A stretch of DNA of 39,490 nucleotides from Burkholderiaceae bacterium (lineage in GTDB: Bacteria > Pseudomonadota > Gammaproteobacteria > Burkholderiales > Burkholderiaceae_B), in NCBI GenBank assembly GCA_020851995.1, contig JADZBO010000131.1, positions 1 through 39,490 on the forward strand. The letters are read 5' to 3'. A program made the position numbers and the translations under genes. Numbering within the stretch: the stretch's first letter is position 1; the number at the start of each line of letters is the position of its first letter. This document shows positions 7,912 to 17,828 of this stretch, in pieces. Below the pieces are notes generated by a model that worked only from the letters and a program-made list of their open reading frames with translations, was not told the DNA's origin and made no database searches.

Positions 7912-10900
7912 TCAGACCAGCACGCGCTCGATCCCGCCCTGATTGGCTCGTGCAACATAGTCCTCAAGCCAGTTGGCGCCCAGAATATGGCGCGCCATCT
8001 CGACGACGATGTAGTCAGCCTGCGAGCCGGTATCGTCCTGATAGCGCGACAACCCCTGCAAGCAGGAAGGACAGGACGTCAGCGTCTTGACTTCGCCGGT
8101 ATAGCCATCGCGGCGGATCGTGGCCATGTTCTTGCCGAGTTCTTCTTCCTTGCGAAACCGCACCTGGGTTGAGATGTCTGGGCGTGTAACCGCCAGGGTG
8201 CCCGATTCGCCACAGCAGCGGTCGGTCTTGATGGCCTCATCGCCGACCAGCGCGCGGACCGTTTTCATCGGATCCTGAAGTTTCATCGGCGAGTGGCAGG
8301 GATCGTGGTACAGGTACCGCACGCCCTGCACGCCATCAAGCCGAATCCCCTTCTCGAGCAAAAACTCGTGGATATCGATCAGGCGACAGCCCGGGAAAAT
8401 CTTCTCGAATTCGTAGCCGGCCAACTGGTCATAACAAGTGCCGCAACTGACGACGACGGTCTTGATGTCCAGATAGTTCAGCGTATTCGCAACCCGGTGG
8501 AACAGCACCCGGTTGTCGGTGATGATTTTCTCGGCCTTATCGTTCATGCCGTTGCCGCGCTGCGGATAGCCGCAACACAGATACCCGGGGGGCAGCACCG
8601 TCTGAACCCCCGCATGCCAGAGCATGGCCTGGGTGGCCAGGCCAACCTGCGAAAACAGTCGCTCTGATCCGCACCCTGGGAAATAGAACACCGCTTCGGC
8701 ATCCGCCGAATCCTGTGGATTGCGGATGATGGGGACGTAGTCGGCGTCTTCGATGTCAAGCAACTTGCGCGCCGTCTGCTTAGGCAGCCCGCCTGGCATC
8801 TTCTTGTTGATGAAGTGGACGATCTGCTCGCGAACCGGTGCCCGGCCCACCGTGGCGGGCGGCTTGGCCGTCTGCTCGCGCGCCAGTTTGGCCAGAAGGC
8901 CGCTGGCAGTGCGCTGAAGCGTGTAACCGACGCCGACGATCGCTTTGCGCGTCGCATTGATGGTGGCAGGATCCTTCGCATTGAGAAAGAACATCGACGC
9001 CGCGGTACCCGGGTTGAACGACTTATGCCCCAGGCGCCTGAGCAGCGCGCGCATGTTCATGGAGACGTCGCCGAAATCAATGTCGACCGGACAGGGATTG
9101 AAGCACTTGTGACACACGGTGCAGTGATCAGCGACGTCTTCGAACTCCTCCCAGTGCCGCAGGCTGATGCCGCGCCGCGTCTGCTCCTCGTAAAGAAACG
9201 CCTCGATCAGGAGCGATGTAGCCAGAATCTTGTTGCGCGGCGAATAGAGCAGGTTCGCGCGCGGCACGTGCGTGGCACAAACCGGCTTGCACTTGCCGCA
9301 ACGCAGGCAGTCCTTGATGGAGTTGCTGATCGCGCCGATATCGCTTTGCTGCATGATCAGCGATTCGTGCCCCATCAGCCCGAAGCTCGGTGTCCAGGCG
9401 TGGCGCAAATCAGCGCCCGGCATCAGCTTGCCCGCATTGAAGTGGCCGTTCGGGTCGACTTCCCGCTTGTACTTCTGGAAGGGCGCCATTTCAGCGTCGG
9501 TCAGGAACTCGAGCTTGGTCAGGCCGATGCCGTGTTCGCCCGAGATGACGCCGTCGAGGTCGCGGGCCACCTGCATGATGCGGGCAACCGCTTGATTGGC
9601 CTCGCGCAGCATCTCGTAATCGTCGGAGTTGACCGGAATATTGGTGTGCACATTGCCGTCGCCCGCATGCATATGCAGCGCAACGAACACGCGGCTCTTG
9701 AGGACGCGGTCGTGGATGGCGTTAAGCTCCGCCATCACCGGCGCGAAATCATTGCCGCCGAACAGGCCTTCGAGTTCGGCGCGCACTTCGCGTTTCCATG
9801 AAATCCGGATGGTGCGGTCCTGCACGACATCAAACACCCGGGCGGCAGGCTGGGCCATCAGGCGCTCGCGCAGCGCTGGCGTCAGCGCGCCGAGCCCGTG
9901 GATGTCAAACTGCGCCAGCACCTCAGCGAGCGGCAGGTCCAGGTGATCCAGAAGCCACTGCCAGCGCGCCGCCACAGTGTTGAGCACTGCAAGGGCATGC
10001 CTGCGGCGATCTTCGAGGGCTTCTGCGATCGCCAGGCCATCGTCGCTGCCGCGGTCGAACTTCGCCTGCGCCAGCGACCCGTGAAGCAATTCGCCAAGCT
10101 CGACCAGCAGACGCAGTTTGTTGCGCGTGGAAAGCTCGATGTTGATGCGCTCGATCGCGTCGGTGTACTCGCCCATGCGCCCAAGCGGGATGACCACATC
10201 CTCGTTGATCTTGAACGCATTGGTGTGGCGGGCGATCGCGGCAGTGCGGGAACGGTCGAGCCAGAATTTCTTGCGCGCATCGGCACTCACGGCGATGAAA
10301 CCCTCGCCATGGCGGGTGTTCGCCAGACGCACGACTTCGCTCGTGGCGGCGGCAACGGCGGCCTCGTCATCGCCGACGATATCGCCAATCAGCACCATCT
10401 TGGGCAACACGCCCCGCTTGCTCTTGGTCGAATAGCCGACCGCGCGCAAGTAGCGCTCGTCCAGATGTTCGAGCCCGGCGAGCAACGCGCCACGCGCCCG
10501 CCCGGGACCTTCCAGGTAGTTCTTGATCTCGACGATCGACGGGATCGAGTCGCGCGCCTGACCAAAAAACTCCAGGCAGACCGTGCGGGTATGGCTCGGC
10601 ATACGATGAAGCACCCAGCGCGCGGCGGTGATCAGGCCATCACACCCTTCTTTCTGGACGCCGGGCAGGCCCGCGAGAAACTTATCGGTGACATCCTTGC
10701 CCAGCCCGGTCTTGCGCAGGCGGGCCCCATCGACTTCGAGGATTCTGCTGCTGATCAGATGCTGCCCGGCCGGGCGCGTGCCGTCAAACCACTTGAGCTC
10801 GAAGCGCACTGGGCCGGCTTCATGAATCTTGCCCAGGTTGTGATCCAGACGGGTGACCTCAAGCCAGTTGCCGTCCGGATCCACCATGCGCCACCAGGCA

Positions 10901-11850
10901 AGGTTGTCCAGGGCGGTACCCCAGAGCACGGCCTTCTTGCCGCCGGCGTTCATGGCCACATTGCCACCCACGCACGACGCCTCGGACGACGTCGGATCGA
11001 CCGCGAACACAAAACCAGCCTGCTCAGCGGCCTCGGACACCCGTTTGGTGACCACGCCCGCACCCGCCAGCACCGTAGCGACGGGGGTCGCCACGCCAGG
11101 CAGCGCACCCACTTCGACCGGACCAAGCTGATCGAGCTTTTCGGTATTGATGACGGCAGACTTCCAGGTCAGGGGAATCGCGCCGCCCGTGTAGCCCGTG
11201 CCACCACCACGCGGGACGATGGTCAGCCCGAGCTCAATGCAACCCCGCACCAGGCCGGCGATCTCCTGCTCGGTATCCGGGGTCAGAACGACCAGGGGAT
11301 ACTCGACGCGCCAGTCAGTGGCGTCGGTGACATGGGAAACGCGGGACAGGCCGTCAAACTTGATGTTGTCCTTTGCGGTCAACCGACCGAGGACGCGGAT
11401 GACGCGCCGGCGCAACTGCGCGGTCTGGTCGAACAGATCTTCGAAGGCGGCGACCGCGGCATGCGCCCGGCGCAGCAGGCCAGCAACCTTTTCGTCACGG
11501 TCCGCGTCATCGGACACCCGCCGCTTGTCGATCTCGGACAGGCGGTGGCGCAGCGCTTCGATCAGCAAACGACGGCGCTTCGGGTTGTCAAGCAAATCGT
11601 CCTGCAGATAGGGATTGCGCTGAACCACCCAGATATCGCCCAGAACCTCGTAGAGCATCTTGGCGGAGCGACCGGTGCGGCGCTCGCCCCGCAGGTCAGA
11701 TAGCAAACCCCACGCGTCATCGCCCAGAAGGCGGCAGACCACCTCGCGATCGGAAAACGAGGTGTAGTTGTAGGGAATCTCGCGCAGGCGCGCGTGCGGC
11801 TCCGGCGGCACGGCCGCAGCGAGAAAATGACTGGCTAAAGGGGCGTTCAT
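7912..11850 (-). CDS. DUF3683 / FAD-linked oxidase / Fe-S fusion oxidoreductase (YdiJ/GlcDF-like)
   Basis: A 1312-residue fused dehydrogenase. In order: a DUF3683 region (about 20-110), an FAD-binding PCMH domain with [15 protein letters not shown] (213-227), an FAD-oxidase C-terminal domain with [13 protein letters not shown] and [12 protein letters not shown], a pair of 4Fe-4S motifs [11 protein letters not shown] (near 847) and [12 protein letters not shown] (near 908), then two CCG domains (PGCGSERLF and [18 protein letters not shown] and RCCGESGT). This combines a GlcD-type flavin oxidase with a GlcF-type Fe-S protein in one chain, as in E. coli YdiJ, a D-2-hydroxyglutarate dehydrogenase of about 1000 residues. 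The extra length here is the DUF3683 N-terminus plus a linker. The likely substrate is a D-2-hydroxyacid, with electrons passed towards quinone; the exact substrate is unknown. All cluster cysteines are present. It is convergent with pxpA and has its own promoter. Confidence 0.9.
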   Translation of the reverse strand: MNAPLASHFLAAAVPPEPHARLREIPYNYTSFSDREVVCRLLGDDAWGLLSDLRGERRTGRSAKMLYEVLGDIWVVQRNPYLQDDLLDNPKRRRLLIEALRHRLSEIDKRRVSDDADRDEKVAGLLRRAHAAVAAFEDLFDQTAQLRRRVIRVLGRLTAKDNIKFDGLSRVSHVTDATDWRVEYPLVVLTPDTEQEIAGLVRGCIELGLTIVPRGGGTGYTGGAIPLTWKSAVINTEKLDQLGPVEVGALPGVATPVATVLAGAGVVTKRVSEAAEQAGFVFAVDPTSSEASCVGGNVAMNAGGKKAVLWGTALDNLAWWRMVDPDGNWLEVTRLDHNLGKIHEAGPVRFELKWFDGTRPAGQHLISSRILEVDGARLRKTGLGKDVTDKFLAGLPGVQKEGCDGLITAARWVLHRMPSHTRTVCLEFFGQARDSIPSIVEIKNYLEGPGRARGALLAGLEHLDERYLRAVGYSTKSKRGVLPKMVLIGDIVGDDEAAVAAATSEVVRLANTRHGEGFIAVSADARKKFWLDRSRTAAIARHTNAFKINEDVVIPLGRMGEYTDAIERINIELSTRNKLRLLVELGELLHGSLAQAKFDRGSDDGLAIAEALEDRRRHALAVLNTVAARWQWLLDHLDLPLAEVLAQFDIHGLGALTPALRERLMAQPAARVFDVVQDRTIRISWKREVRAELEGLFGGNDFAPVMAELNAIHDRVLKSRVFVALHMHAGDGNVHTNIPVNSDDYEMLREANQAVARIMQVARDLDGVISGEHGIGLTKLEFLTDAEMAPFQKYKREVDPNGHFNAGKLMPGADLRHAWTPSFGLMGHESLIMQQSDIGAISNSIKDCLRCGKCKPVCATHVPRANLLYSPRNKILATSLLIEAFLYEEQTRRGISLRHWEEFEDVADHCTVCHKCFNPCPVDIDFGDVSMNMRALLRRLGHKSFNPGTAASMFFLNAKDPATINATRKAIVGVGYTLQRTASGLLAKLAREQTAKPPATVGRAPVREQIVHFINKKMPGGLPKQTARKLLDIEDADYVPIIRNPQDSADAEAVFYFPGCGSERLFSQVGLATQAMLWHAGVQTVLPPGYLCCGYPQRGNGMNDKAEKIITDNRVLFHRVANTLNYLDIKTVVVSCGTCYDQLAGYEFEKIFPGCRLIDIHEFLLEKGIRLDGVQGVRYLYHDPCHSPMKLQDPMKTVRALVGDEAIKTDRCCGESGTLAVTRPDISTQVRFRKEEELGKNMATIRRDGYTGEVKTLTSCPSCLQGLSRYQDDTGSQADYIVVEMARHILGANWLEDYVARANQGGIERVLV

Positions 11851-11886
11851 GGGGATGCGCGGTGAGGGGTCGGCCCTTAAAGCGCC

Positions 11887-11914
11887 ATTTTATGTCATCC
11901 CCGCCGCGCGTCAG
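11887..11914 (-). promoter_or_regulatory. predicted sigma-70 promoter of the FAD/Fe-S oxidoreductase
   Basis: On the minus strand CTGACG (11914-11909, 4/6 to TTGACA) and TAAAAT (11892-11887, 5/6 to TATAAT) are separated by 16 bp, about 37 bp before the ATG at 11850. The implied leader is about 30 nucleotides. Prediction by eye only. Confidence 0.42.
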
Positions 11915-11953
11915 GAATAACCCTATGGTCGGCCCGAGACCTGCGTCTCGCCA

Positions 11954-12038
11954 GGATCAGCGGGGTTCCCGGATCAACAGGGCGCCAGGATCAGCTGGGT
12001 TCCCGGATCAGCTGGGTTCCCGGATCAACGGGTCGCCA
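11954..12038. repeat. five tandem copies of a 17-bp repeat
   Basis: Five head-to-tail 17-bp units begin at 11954, 11971, 11988, 12005 and 12022. All start with GGATCA. Units 1, 3 and 4 are of the type GGATCAGCTGGGTTCCC (units 3 and 4 identical; unit 1 has one change), while units 2 and 5 are of the type GGATCAACxGGxCGCCA. The array lies in the 174-bp gap between the oxidoreductase and the YqaA-like gene, and the last unit contains the final codons and stop of the latter. Seventeen is not a multiple of three, so the array is not a coding repeat. It looks like a minisatellite able to change copy number. Confidence 0.85.
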
Positions 12039-12567
12039 GCAGTGCAGCCACGCTGCACAGAGCAAGATAGCGCAGACCCTTGCCAGCTGCCATGAACAGC
12101 ACGCAGCGCCAGAACGGCAGACGCAGCCACCCGGCGACCGCACACAGCGGGTCGCCCACGACCGGAAGCCAGGAAAGCAGCAGCACGGCGGGCCCGAAGC
12201 GCACCGCCCAGCGATGCGCGCGACGCTGCCAGACCCCCTCCCCGGCCTGTGCGCCGGTGCCAGCGTCCCGAAGGGGCGTCTCTGCACTGCCGCCCGACTG
12301 CCGCAGGTGCTCCGTTGCCCCGTGCACGCCCCGCCCCACCCAGTAAGTCGTCATTCCGCCCAGCGTGTTACCCAACGTCGCCACCGCGACCGTCACCCAC
12401 AGAGCAGCCGGATTCAGCGCCGCGTAGCCTGCCACGAAGGGTTCGGACCCCAGGGGCAGGACGGTGGCCGCGAGCAGACTGACCACGAACACGGCGCCCA
12501 GACCGATCTCCGGCAGGGCCAGCCACCCAAGGATCAGGGCGATCCAGTCGGTTGCGAGGGGGGACAT
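12025..12567 (-). CDS. YqaA-like small inner-membrane protein (VTT/DedA-related)
   Basis: A 180-residue hydrophobic protein. Segments at about 7-55 and 57-80, a central polar stretch (about 82-120), and C-terminal segments at about 123-178 fit the YqaA branch of the SNARE-associated/VTT superfamily. The family-typical GNTLGGMTTYWVGRG (66-80) is present, as is GDPLCAVAGWLRLPFWRCV near the C-terminus. The function of YqaA proteins is not established; related DedA proteins act in lipid carrier transport and membrane homeostasis. Its stop codon lies in the last unit of the 17-bp repeat array, so copy-number change there could alter the 3' end. The start is 9 bp from the end of the upstream MocA-like gene, suggesting one transcript. 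Confidence 0.8.
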   Translation of the reverse strand: MSPLATDWIALILGWLALPEIGLGAVFVVSLLAATVLPLGSEPFVAGYAALNPAALWVTVAVATLGNTLGGMTTYWVGRGVHGATEHLRQSGGSAETPLRDAGTGAQAGEGVWQRRAHRWAVRFGPAVLLLSWLPVVGDPLCAVAGWLRLPFWRCVLFMAAGKGLRYLALCSVAALLATR

Positions 12568-12576
12568 CGGCTCGGT

Positions 12577-13155
12577 CTAGCCGAGGTCGCCGGGAACGTC
12601 GATGTCGCGCACGCTACCTGCGTCAACAACGGCGAACGACGACATCAGCGCCGGATCGCGACGCGCGAGCGCCCCGACACCCGCCTCGTCAGGCAGGTTC
12701 AGCAGCGCCCCACGCAACGATGCGGCACAGGCCACGGGATGCCCCGGTTGCCCGCCGCACTCCGGACGGGTCAGCGGTGCGCCAGAACGCAGCGCATCCC
12801 GGGCAAGACGCAACGTGGCGGGCGCGATGAAAGGCATATCCCCGAGCGCGAAAAGCCAGCCCGTGGCCGGATGGGTCGCCCCGACGCCGGCCTTCAGGCT
12901 GGCGCCCATGCCCAGATCGACGCGATCAGACTCAACCCAGTCAATCGCCAGATCGGCCAGCGCCGCGCGCAAATCCGCGCCATGCGTGCCCGTGATGACA
13001 ACCAGGCGATCAACCCACGGCATCAGGTTTTCGCAACTGGCCCGCAGCACCGCGCGCCCGTCGGGCAACGGCGCAAGCAGTTTGTTGCGTGCGCCTGTCG
13101 GATCGAAGCGCTTTCCCCGCCCGGCGGCGAGTATGAGTCCAATGATGTCTGCCAT
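12577..13155 (-). CDS. MocA/MobA-like nucleotidyltransferase
   Basis: A 192-residue GT-A-fold NTP transferase. The nucleotide-binding signature GLILAAGRGKRFD (6-18) with NKLLAPL downstream, GMGASLKAGV, ALGDMPFI (metal-binding Asp) and QPGHPVA are typical of molybdenum cofactor cytidylyltransferase (MocA), which converts Mo-molybdopterin to the MCD form used by xanthine-dehydrogenase-type enzymes. The family also contains other sugar-nucleotide enzymes, and no molybdoenzyme is adjacent, so the exact substrate is not proven. The open frame extends 37 codons further upstream into the ilvA promoter region; I start at the ATG giving MADIIGLILAAG, which places the motif at the usual distance from the N-terminus. 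Confidence 0.75.
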   Translation of the reverse strand: MADIIGLILAAGRGKRFDPTGARNKLLAPLPDGRAVLRASCENLMPWVDRLVVITGTHGADLRAALADLAIDWVESDRVDLGMGASLKAGVGATHPATGWLFALGDMPFIAPATLRLARDALRSGAPLTRPECGGQPGHPVACAASLRGALLNLPDEAGVGALARRDPALMSSFAVVDAGSVRDIDVPGDLG

Positions 13156-13243
13156 GTTCCTTAAGGGTCCGGATTGATTGACGCTCGGTGTGCACCGCAG
13201 GCGAACTGAAGGCTCCCCGTCGGAAACCCTGCCAGGACCGTGG

Positions 13244-13263
13244 GATAATGCCGAATTCGGCAT
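13244..13263 (+). promoter_or_regulatory. ilvA upstream element: -10-like GATAAT fused to a 16-bp perfect palindrome
   Basis: GATAAT (13244-13249, preceded by TGG) resembles an extended -10. The overlapping bases 13248-13263, ATGCCGAATTCGGCAT, are a perfect 16-bp palindrome, 29 bp before the ilvA ATG. A palindrome over the -10/+1 region is the usual place for a repressor site or an early transcript hairpin. No regulator is identified, and no convincing -35 was found. Confidence 0.4.
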
Positions 13264-13292
13264 CATTGCGGCCGCAAAGCCGCGAAACCATT

Positions 13293-14801
13293 ATGTCCAC
13301 GGATTACCTCAAGCGCATCCTGACGTCCAAAGTGTACGACGTCGCGGTCGAAACACCGCTGGAGTTCGCACCGCAAACCTCGGCGCGGGCCGGCAACACC
13401 ATCTTGCTCAAGCGCGAGGATACGCAGGCCGTTTTCAGTTTCAAGCTGCGCGGCGCCTACAACAAAATGGCCCATCTGCCGCCTGCGGCCCTGGCCAAGG
13501 GCGTGATCGCCGCCTCGGCCGGCAACCATGCGCAAGGGGTCGCGCTGTCGGCGCGACGCCTCGGCTGCAAAGCGGTGATCGTCATGCCCACGACGACCCC
13601 GCAGGTCAAGATCGACGCCGTGCGCGGCTTTGGCGGCGAGGTTGTGCTCTGGGGCGACAGTTTCAGCGACGCCTACGAGCACGCGCTCACTCTCGAAAAA
13701 AAGCACCACCTGACCTTCGTCCATCCGTTCGACGATCCGGATGTCATCGCTGGCCAGGGCACGATCGGCATGGAGATTCTGCGCCAGCACGCGGGTCCGA
13801 TTGACGCGATCTTCGTCGCCATCGGCGGCGGCGGCCTGATCAGCGGCATCGCGGCCTACATCAAACAGTTGCGCCCGGAGATCCGCATCATCGGCGTGCA
13901 GACAGTCGACTCCGACGCCATGGCCAGGAGCGTCCAGGCGGGTCGCCGGATCACGCTGACTGATGTGGGTCTGTTCTCCGACGGCACCGCGGTCAAGCAG
14001 GTGGGGGTCGAGACCTTCCGCCTGGCGCGCGAATACGTCGACGACTATGTGCTGGTCGACACCGATTCGATCTGCGCCGCCATCAAGGACGTCTTCCAGG
14101 ACACCCGCAGCGTGCTTGAACCCGCGGGCGCGCTGGCGCTGGCCGGTGCCAAGCAGTACGCGCTGGATCACAAGCTCAGGGACAAGACGCTGATTGCCAT
14201 CGCCTGTGGCGCCAACATGAACTTCGACCGCCTGCGCTTCGTGGCCGAACGCGCCGATGTCGGCGAGGACCGGGAGGCGGTATTCGCGGTGACCCTGCCC
14301 GAGGAGCGCGGCAGCTTCCGGTCGTTTTGCGCGCTGGTGGGCAACCGTAACGTGACTGAGTTCAACTACCGGATCTCGGATTCCCGGCTGGCCCATGTTT
14401 TCGTGGGTATCCAGGTCAGCAGCGCCGGTGAGCCCGACCGCATCGCAGCCAACTTCCGCAAAAACGGGTTCGCTACGATCGACCTCACCCACAACGAAAT
14501 GGCCAAGACGCACCTGCGACACATGGTCGGGGGGCGATCGGCGCTCGCGCAGGACGAGTTGCTGTATCGCTTTGAGTTCCCGGAGCGCCCGGGTGCGCTG
14601 ATGCGTTTTCTGAACTCCATGAAGCCAGACTGGAACATCAGCCTGTTTCATTACCGCAACCAGGGTGCCGACTACGGCCAGGTTCTGATCGGCATGCAGG
14701 TGCCGCCGGGCAACAAAAAAGCCTTCCGCGCCTTTCTCGCCGAGCTCGGCTACCAGCACTGGAACGAAACCGAAAATCCGGCCTACCGACTGTTCCTGTA
14801 G
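13293..14801 (+). CDS. ilvA: biosynthetic threonine ammonia-lyase
   Basis: A PLP enzyme that deaminates L-threonine to 2-oxobutanoate, the first step of isoleucine synthesis. The 502-residue length is that of the biosynthetic, isoleucine-regulated form. The catalytic domain (1-320) has the PLP lysine Lys51 in FSFKLRGAYNKM, ASAGNHAQGVA, the phosphate-binding loop IGGGGLISGIA and ACGANMNFDRLRF. Two ACT-like regulatory modules follow (about 335-410 and 430-502; the second begins with FEFPERPGALMRFL). I start at MSTDYLK; an upstream in-frame extension of 35 codons crosses the palindrome and lacks family similarity. It stands alone, divergent from the MocA-like gene; other ilv genes are not in the window. 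Confidence 0.96.
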   Translation: MSTDYLKRILTSKVYDVAVETPLEFAPQTSARAGNTILLKREDTQAVFSFKLRGAYNKMAHLPPAALAKGVIAASAGNHAQGVALSARRLGCKAVIVMPTTTPQVKIDAVRGFGGEVVLWGDSFSDAYEHALTLEKKHHLTFVHPFDDPDVIAGQGTIGMEILRQHAGPIDAIFVAIGGGGLISGIAAYIKQLRPEIRIIGVQTVDSDAMARSVQAGRRITLTDVGLFSDGTAVKQVGVETFRLAREYVDDYVLVDTDSICAAIKDVFQDTRSVLEPAGALALAGAKQYALDHKLRDKTLIAIACGANMNFDRLRFVAERADVGEDREAVFAVTLPEERGSFRSFCALVGNRNVTEFNYRISDSRLAHVFVGIQVSSAGEPDRIAANFRKNGFATIDLTHNEMAKTHLRHMVGGRSALAQDELLYRFEFPERPGALMRFLNSMKPDWNISLFHYRNQGADYGQVLIGMQVPPGNKKAFRAFLAELGYQHWNETENPAYRLFL

Positions 14802-14835
14802 ACCCGTTCCGGCAAGGCGATCCCGTGGACTGGAG

Positions 14836-14854
14836 CCGGGTGCCTGCACACCGG
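14836..14854. terminator. possible hairpin between convergent ilvA and apt
   Basis: CCGGGTG (14836-14842) pairs with CAC-A-CCGG (14847-14854) to give a 7-bp GC-rich stem with one bulged A and a 4-base loop. It lies between the 3' ends of ilvA and apt (91-bp gap). There is no T-run, so termination is only suggested by position. Confidence 0.3.
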
Positions 14855-14892
14855 CCAAGCCCGATGCGGGCCAGGGACCGCCACCCGGAGCC

Positions 14893-15453
14893 TCAGTCGC
14901 CTTCGAAATCGCAGAGACTGTAAAAGGGTGTTCCCGTGGCGATGATCGCATCGGAACCCCCGAGTTCCGGCAAATTGACGATGGCAGTCGCTTCGATCAG
15001 ATTGCTGCCAAGCTGCTGAAGCAGGCTGATCGCGGCCAGCATGGTGCCGCCAGTTGCCACCAGATCATCGACCAGCAGTACGCGCTGCCCTGGCCGAACA
15101 GCATCCTCGTGCAATTCGACCGACGCGTTGCCATATTCAAGCGCGTAATCCATCGAAATCGTGCGGTAAGGGAGCTTGCCCTTCTTGCGCACCGGAACGA
15201 ACCCGACATTCAGCGCATAGGCCAGCGCGCTCCCGAGAATGAATCCCCGTGCGTCAATACCCACGACGAGGTCAATCCGCCGGCGCATATGGCGGTACAC
15301 CATCTGGTCGATCAGGAGTCGAAAAGCGCGGGCATCCTGCAGCAGGGGGGTGATATCGCGAAACATCACGCCGGGCTTGGGCCAATCCGGTACCGTGCGG
15401 ATCATGCCGCGGATGTAGGTCAGCGGATCTTCAATCGGCACAACGGTTGTCAT
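14893..15453 (-). CDS. apt: adenine phosphoribosyltransferase
   Basis: Salvages adenine with PRPP to AMP in the cytoplasm. The 186-residue protein has the type I phosphoribosyltransferase PRPP loop [14 protein letters not shown] (about 123-136) and the Apt-typical [14 protein letters not shown] (25-38), [10 protein letters not shown] and [13 protein letters not shown]. The reading frame is open for 100 codons upstream, but that part shadows purT in another frame; the ATG at 15453 gives a normal-length Apt. purT lies 37 bp upstream on the same strand, so the two purine genes probably form an operon. Confidence 0.96.
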   Translation of the reverse strand: MTTVVPIEDPLTYIRGMIRTVPDWPKPGVMFRDITPLLQDARAFRLLIDQMVYRHMRRRIDLVVGIDARGFILGSALAYALNVGFVPVRKKGKLPYRTISMDYALEYGNASVELHEDAVRPGQRVLLVDDLVATGGTMLAAISLLQQLGSNLIEATAIVNLPELGGSDAIIATGTPFYSLCDFEGD

Positions 15454-15490
15454 AGTGGTTGCCTCAGGCTTGCAAACAGAATCTTGCGGC

Positions 15491-16726
15491 TCAACCCGCG
15501 ACCACCCGGACCGATTTCGACGATCGCAGCGCCTTGGCGCGCGCCTCGTCGACGGTATCGGCTGCGGCGAGGGCAACACCCATCCGGCGTTTGACGAAAG
15601 CCTCGGGCTTGCCGAACAGGCGCAAATCGGTGCCTGGCTCTTCGAGAGCCTGCGCGACGCCTTCGAAGGCAACGCCCCGGGCCTCCACACCGCCATAGAT
15701 GACACTGCTCGCGCCGGCGGGCACGCGCATGCGCGTATCGACCGGCAAGCCAAGGAACGCCCGCGCGTGAAGCTCGAATTCGTTCTGCCACTGCGTTGCC
15801 AGCGTCACCAGGCCCGTGTCATGCGGACGCGGACTGACCTCCGAGAACCAGACCTGATCGCCCGCCACGAACAGTTCAACGCCGAAAAGCCCTTGCCCAC
15901 CCAGGCTGTCAGTCACCTGCCGGGCGATTTCGCGGGCACGCTCCAGCGCAAGCGGCGACATCGGCTGTGGCTGCCAGCTTTCGACATAGTCGCCATTCAC
16001 CTGCAGATGCCCGATCGGCTCGCAAAACCGCGTCTCGATGGTGCCGTCCGTGGCGCGCGCGCGCACGGTCAGTAACGTGATTTCGTAGTCGAAATTGATG
16101 AACCCTTCGACGATGACGCGATCAGCCCCGACCCGCCCGCCTTCGCGCGCGGTGTCCCAGGCAGGTTCCACGTCCTGCTCGCCGCGCAGCAACGATTGGC
16201 CCTTGCCCGACGACGACATGACCGGCTTGACCAGGCAGGGAAAGCCAATCTCGCCCGTTGCGGCGCGAAGCGCCCCGAGAGAGTCCGCGAACCGGTAGGG
16301 CGAAGTCGGCAGCCCGAGCGTTTCGGCGGCCAGCCTGCGAATGCCCTCGCGATTCATGGTGAGTTGTGCGGCGCGCGCGGTCGGCGTCACCCGCGCCAGG
16401 CCCTGAGCCTCGATTTCGACCAGCAGGTCGGTGGCGATGGCTTCGATCTCGGGCACGATGATGTGCGGGCGCTCCTGCTCGATGAGGGCGCGCAGGGCGG
16501 CGCGGTCGGTCATGGCGACCACGTGCGCCCGGTGCGCCACCTGGTGACCCGGCGCGTCGGGATAGCGATCGACGGCGATGACCTCGACGCCAAGCCGCTG
16601 CAGGGCAATGATGACCTCCTTGCCGAGTTCGCCGGAGCCCAGCAGCATGACCCTCAGGGCCGAGGAAGACAAGGGGCTACCAATACGGGGAGCGTACGCG
16701 ACGGAGTTGGCACTGGGGGATGTCAT
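15491..16726 (-). CDS. purT: formate-dependent phosphoribosylglycinamide formyltransferase PurT
   Basis: An ATP-grasp enzyme that makes formylglycinamide ribonucleotide from GAR, formate and ATP, the folate-independent alternative to PurN. The 411-residue chain is a little longer than E. coli PurT (392). Seen: the N-terminal [12 protein letters not shown] (about 27-38), [10 protein letters not shown], the ATP-grasp stretch [48 protein letters not shown] and [16 protein letters not shown] use the ATG giving MTSPSAN; another ATG 21 bp upstream is possible. The first 25 residues before the core are a non-conserved extension. Divergent from kdsD with about 108 bp between. Confidence 0.95.
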   Translation of the reverse strand: MTSPSANSVAYAPRIGSPLSSSALRVMLLGSGELGKEVIIALQRLGVEVIAVDRYPDAPGHQVAHRAHVVAMTDRAALRALIEQERPHIIVPEIEAIATDLLVEIEAQGLARVTPTARAAQLTMNREGIRRLAAETLGLPTSPYRFADSLGALRAATGEIGFPCLVKPVMSSSGKGQSLLRGEQDVEPAWDTAREGGRVGADRVIVEGFINFDYEITLLTVRARATDGTIETRFCEPIGHLQVNGDYVESWQPQPMSPLALERAREIARQVTDSLGGQGLFGVELFVAGDQVWFSEVSPRPHDTGLVTLATQWQNEFELHARAFLGLPVDTRMRVPAGASSVIYGGVEARGVAFEGVAQALEEPGTDLRLFGKPEAFVKRRMGVALAAADTVDEARAKALRSSKSVRVVAG

Positions 16727-16822
16727 GGCAGGGATCCGGATGGACATTTGGATGGGGGCTGCCCCAGAGTGCCACAGCGCACGGCACTGCGCAACTGCCG
16801 CACAGACGGGAGGCGATGCGAT

Positions 16823-16828
16823 TAAAAT
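16823..16828 (+). promoter_or_regulatory. -10-like TAAAAT close to the kdsD start
   Basis: TAAAAT (5/6 to TATAAT) ends only 6 bp before the kdsD ATG. If used, transcription would start at or within a base or two of the start codon, giving a leaderless mRNA. No good -35 was seen, and no clear Shine-Dalgarno precedes the ATG. Confidence 0.3.
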
Positions 16829-16834
16829 CCGCCC

Positions 16835-17824
16835 ATGTCGACCATTCCACAAGACCAAAGTGCCGCCGCGCTCGCCTCGGCGCGACAAACACTGCAAATC
16901 GAAGCGGATGCTCTCATCGCGTTGCGCGAGCGGCTCGGCGGGGAGTTCACGGCCGCAGTGCGCTTGATGCTGGCCTGTCGGGGACGCATCGTCGTCTGCG
17001 GCCTTGGCAAGACGGGGCACATTGCGCGCAAGATCGCCGCCACGCTCGCCTCGACCGGATCGCCCTCTTTCTTTCTGCACGCCGCCGAGGCCGTGCACGG
17101 CGACCTCGGGATGGTCAGCCCGGAAGACCTGCTGATCGCGTTGTCGTACTCGGGCACGGGTCAGGAACTGCTCACGATCCTGCCCGCCGTGCACCGGATC
17201 GGAGTCAAAGTCATTGCAATCACGGGGGCTCCGCAGTCCGAACTTGCGCGGCTGGCCGATGTCCACATCGATGCCAGCGTCGCGCAGGAGGCCTGCCCCC
17301 TGAATCTGGCCCCAACCGCCAGCACGACCGCCGCGCTTGCGCTGGGCGACGCGCTGGCCGTCGCCTGCCTGCAGGCGCGGGGGTTTGGCGCCGACGACTT
17401 TGCGCGGTCACACCCCGGCGGATCGCTCGGACGCCGCCTGCTGACCCGGGTGGCGGACATCATGCGGCGCGACGCCGCAGTGCCTGCGGTCTCCGAGACA
17501 GCAACCATCTTCGCCGCCCTTGAGGAAATCTCCCGCAAGGGGATGGGGATGACCGCCGTACTGGACGCGCAGGGTCGCGCCATCGGCATCTTCACCGACG
17601 GCGATCTGCGCCGCCTGATCGAGCGCGAGGGCGACATCCGCGGGCTCACCATTGCGCAGGGCATGTCGCGCAACCCGCGCCACATCGCCCCCGACGCCCT
17701 GGCGGTCGACGCTGCCGTCATCATGGATAATGGTCGGCTCAATCAGATGCTGGTCGCCAACGATCAGGGACGCCTGATCGGCGCACTGCATATGCACGAC
17801 CTGATGGCGGCCAAGGTAATTTGA
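16835..17824 (+). CDS. kdsD: D-arabinose-5-phosphate isomerase (KdsD/KpsF)
   Basis: Interconverts D-ribulose 5-phosphate and D-arabinose 5-phosphate, the precursor of Kdo for lipopolysaccharide. The 329 residues comprise a SIS domain (about 35-170; [49 protein letters not shown]) and two CBS domains (about 205-265 and 275-329; [27 protein letters not shown]). The combination and length are those of KdsD. It is the first gene of the Kdo/LPS-export cluster and is followed after 4 bp by kdsC, the next but one enzyme of the same pathway. Confidence 0.96.
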   Translation: MSTIPQDQSAAALASARQTLQIEADALIALRERLGGEFTAAVRLMLACRGRIVVCGLGKTGHIARKIAATLASTGSPSFFLHAAEAVHGDLGMVSPEDLLIALSYSGTGQELLTILPAVHRIGVKVIAITGAPQSELARLADVHIDASVAQEACPLNLAPTASTTAALALGDALAVACLQARGFGADDFARSHPGGSLGRRLLTRVADIMRRDAAVPAVSETATIFAALEEISRKGMGMTAVLDAQGRAIGIFTDGDLRRLIEREGDIRGLTIAQGMSRNPRHIAPDALAVDAAVIMDNGRLNQMLVANDQGRLIGALHMHDLMAAKVI

Positions 17825-17828
17825 CTCC

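Noticed and set aside
9898-11703. A 601-codon open frame on the plus strand opposite the FAD/Fe-S oxidoreductase
   Set aside because: It is the antisense shadow of a well-supported 1312-residue gene in GC-rich DNA; its translation shows no family motif and is rich in His, Gln and Arg as such shadows are.
11862-12095. A 77-codon plus-strand frame across the 17-bp repeats
   Set aside because: Its sequence simply reads through the tandem array; no ribosome binding site or domain supports it.
13263-14951. A 562-codon minus-strand open frame opposite ilvA
   Set aside because: Same reason: ilvA on the plus strand carries all catalytic motifs, and the antisense product resembles nothing.
15454-15753. 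A 100-codon N-terminal extension of Apt
   Set aside because: It overlaps the 3' end of purT in another frame and lacks similarity; Apt is complete from 15453.
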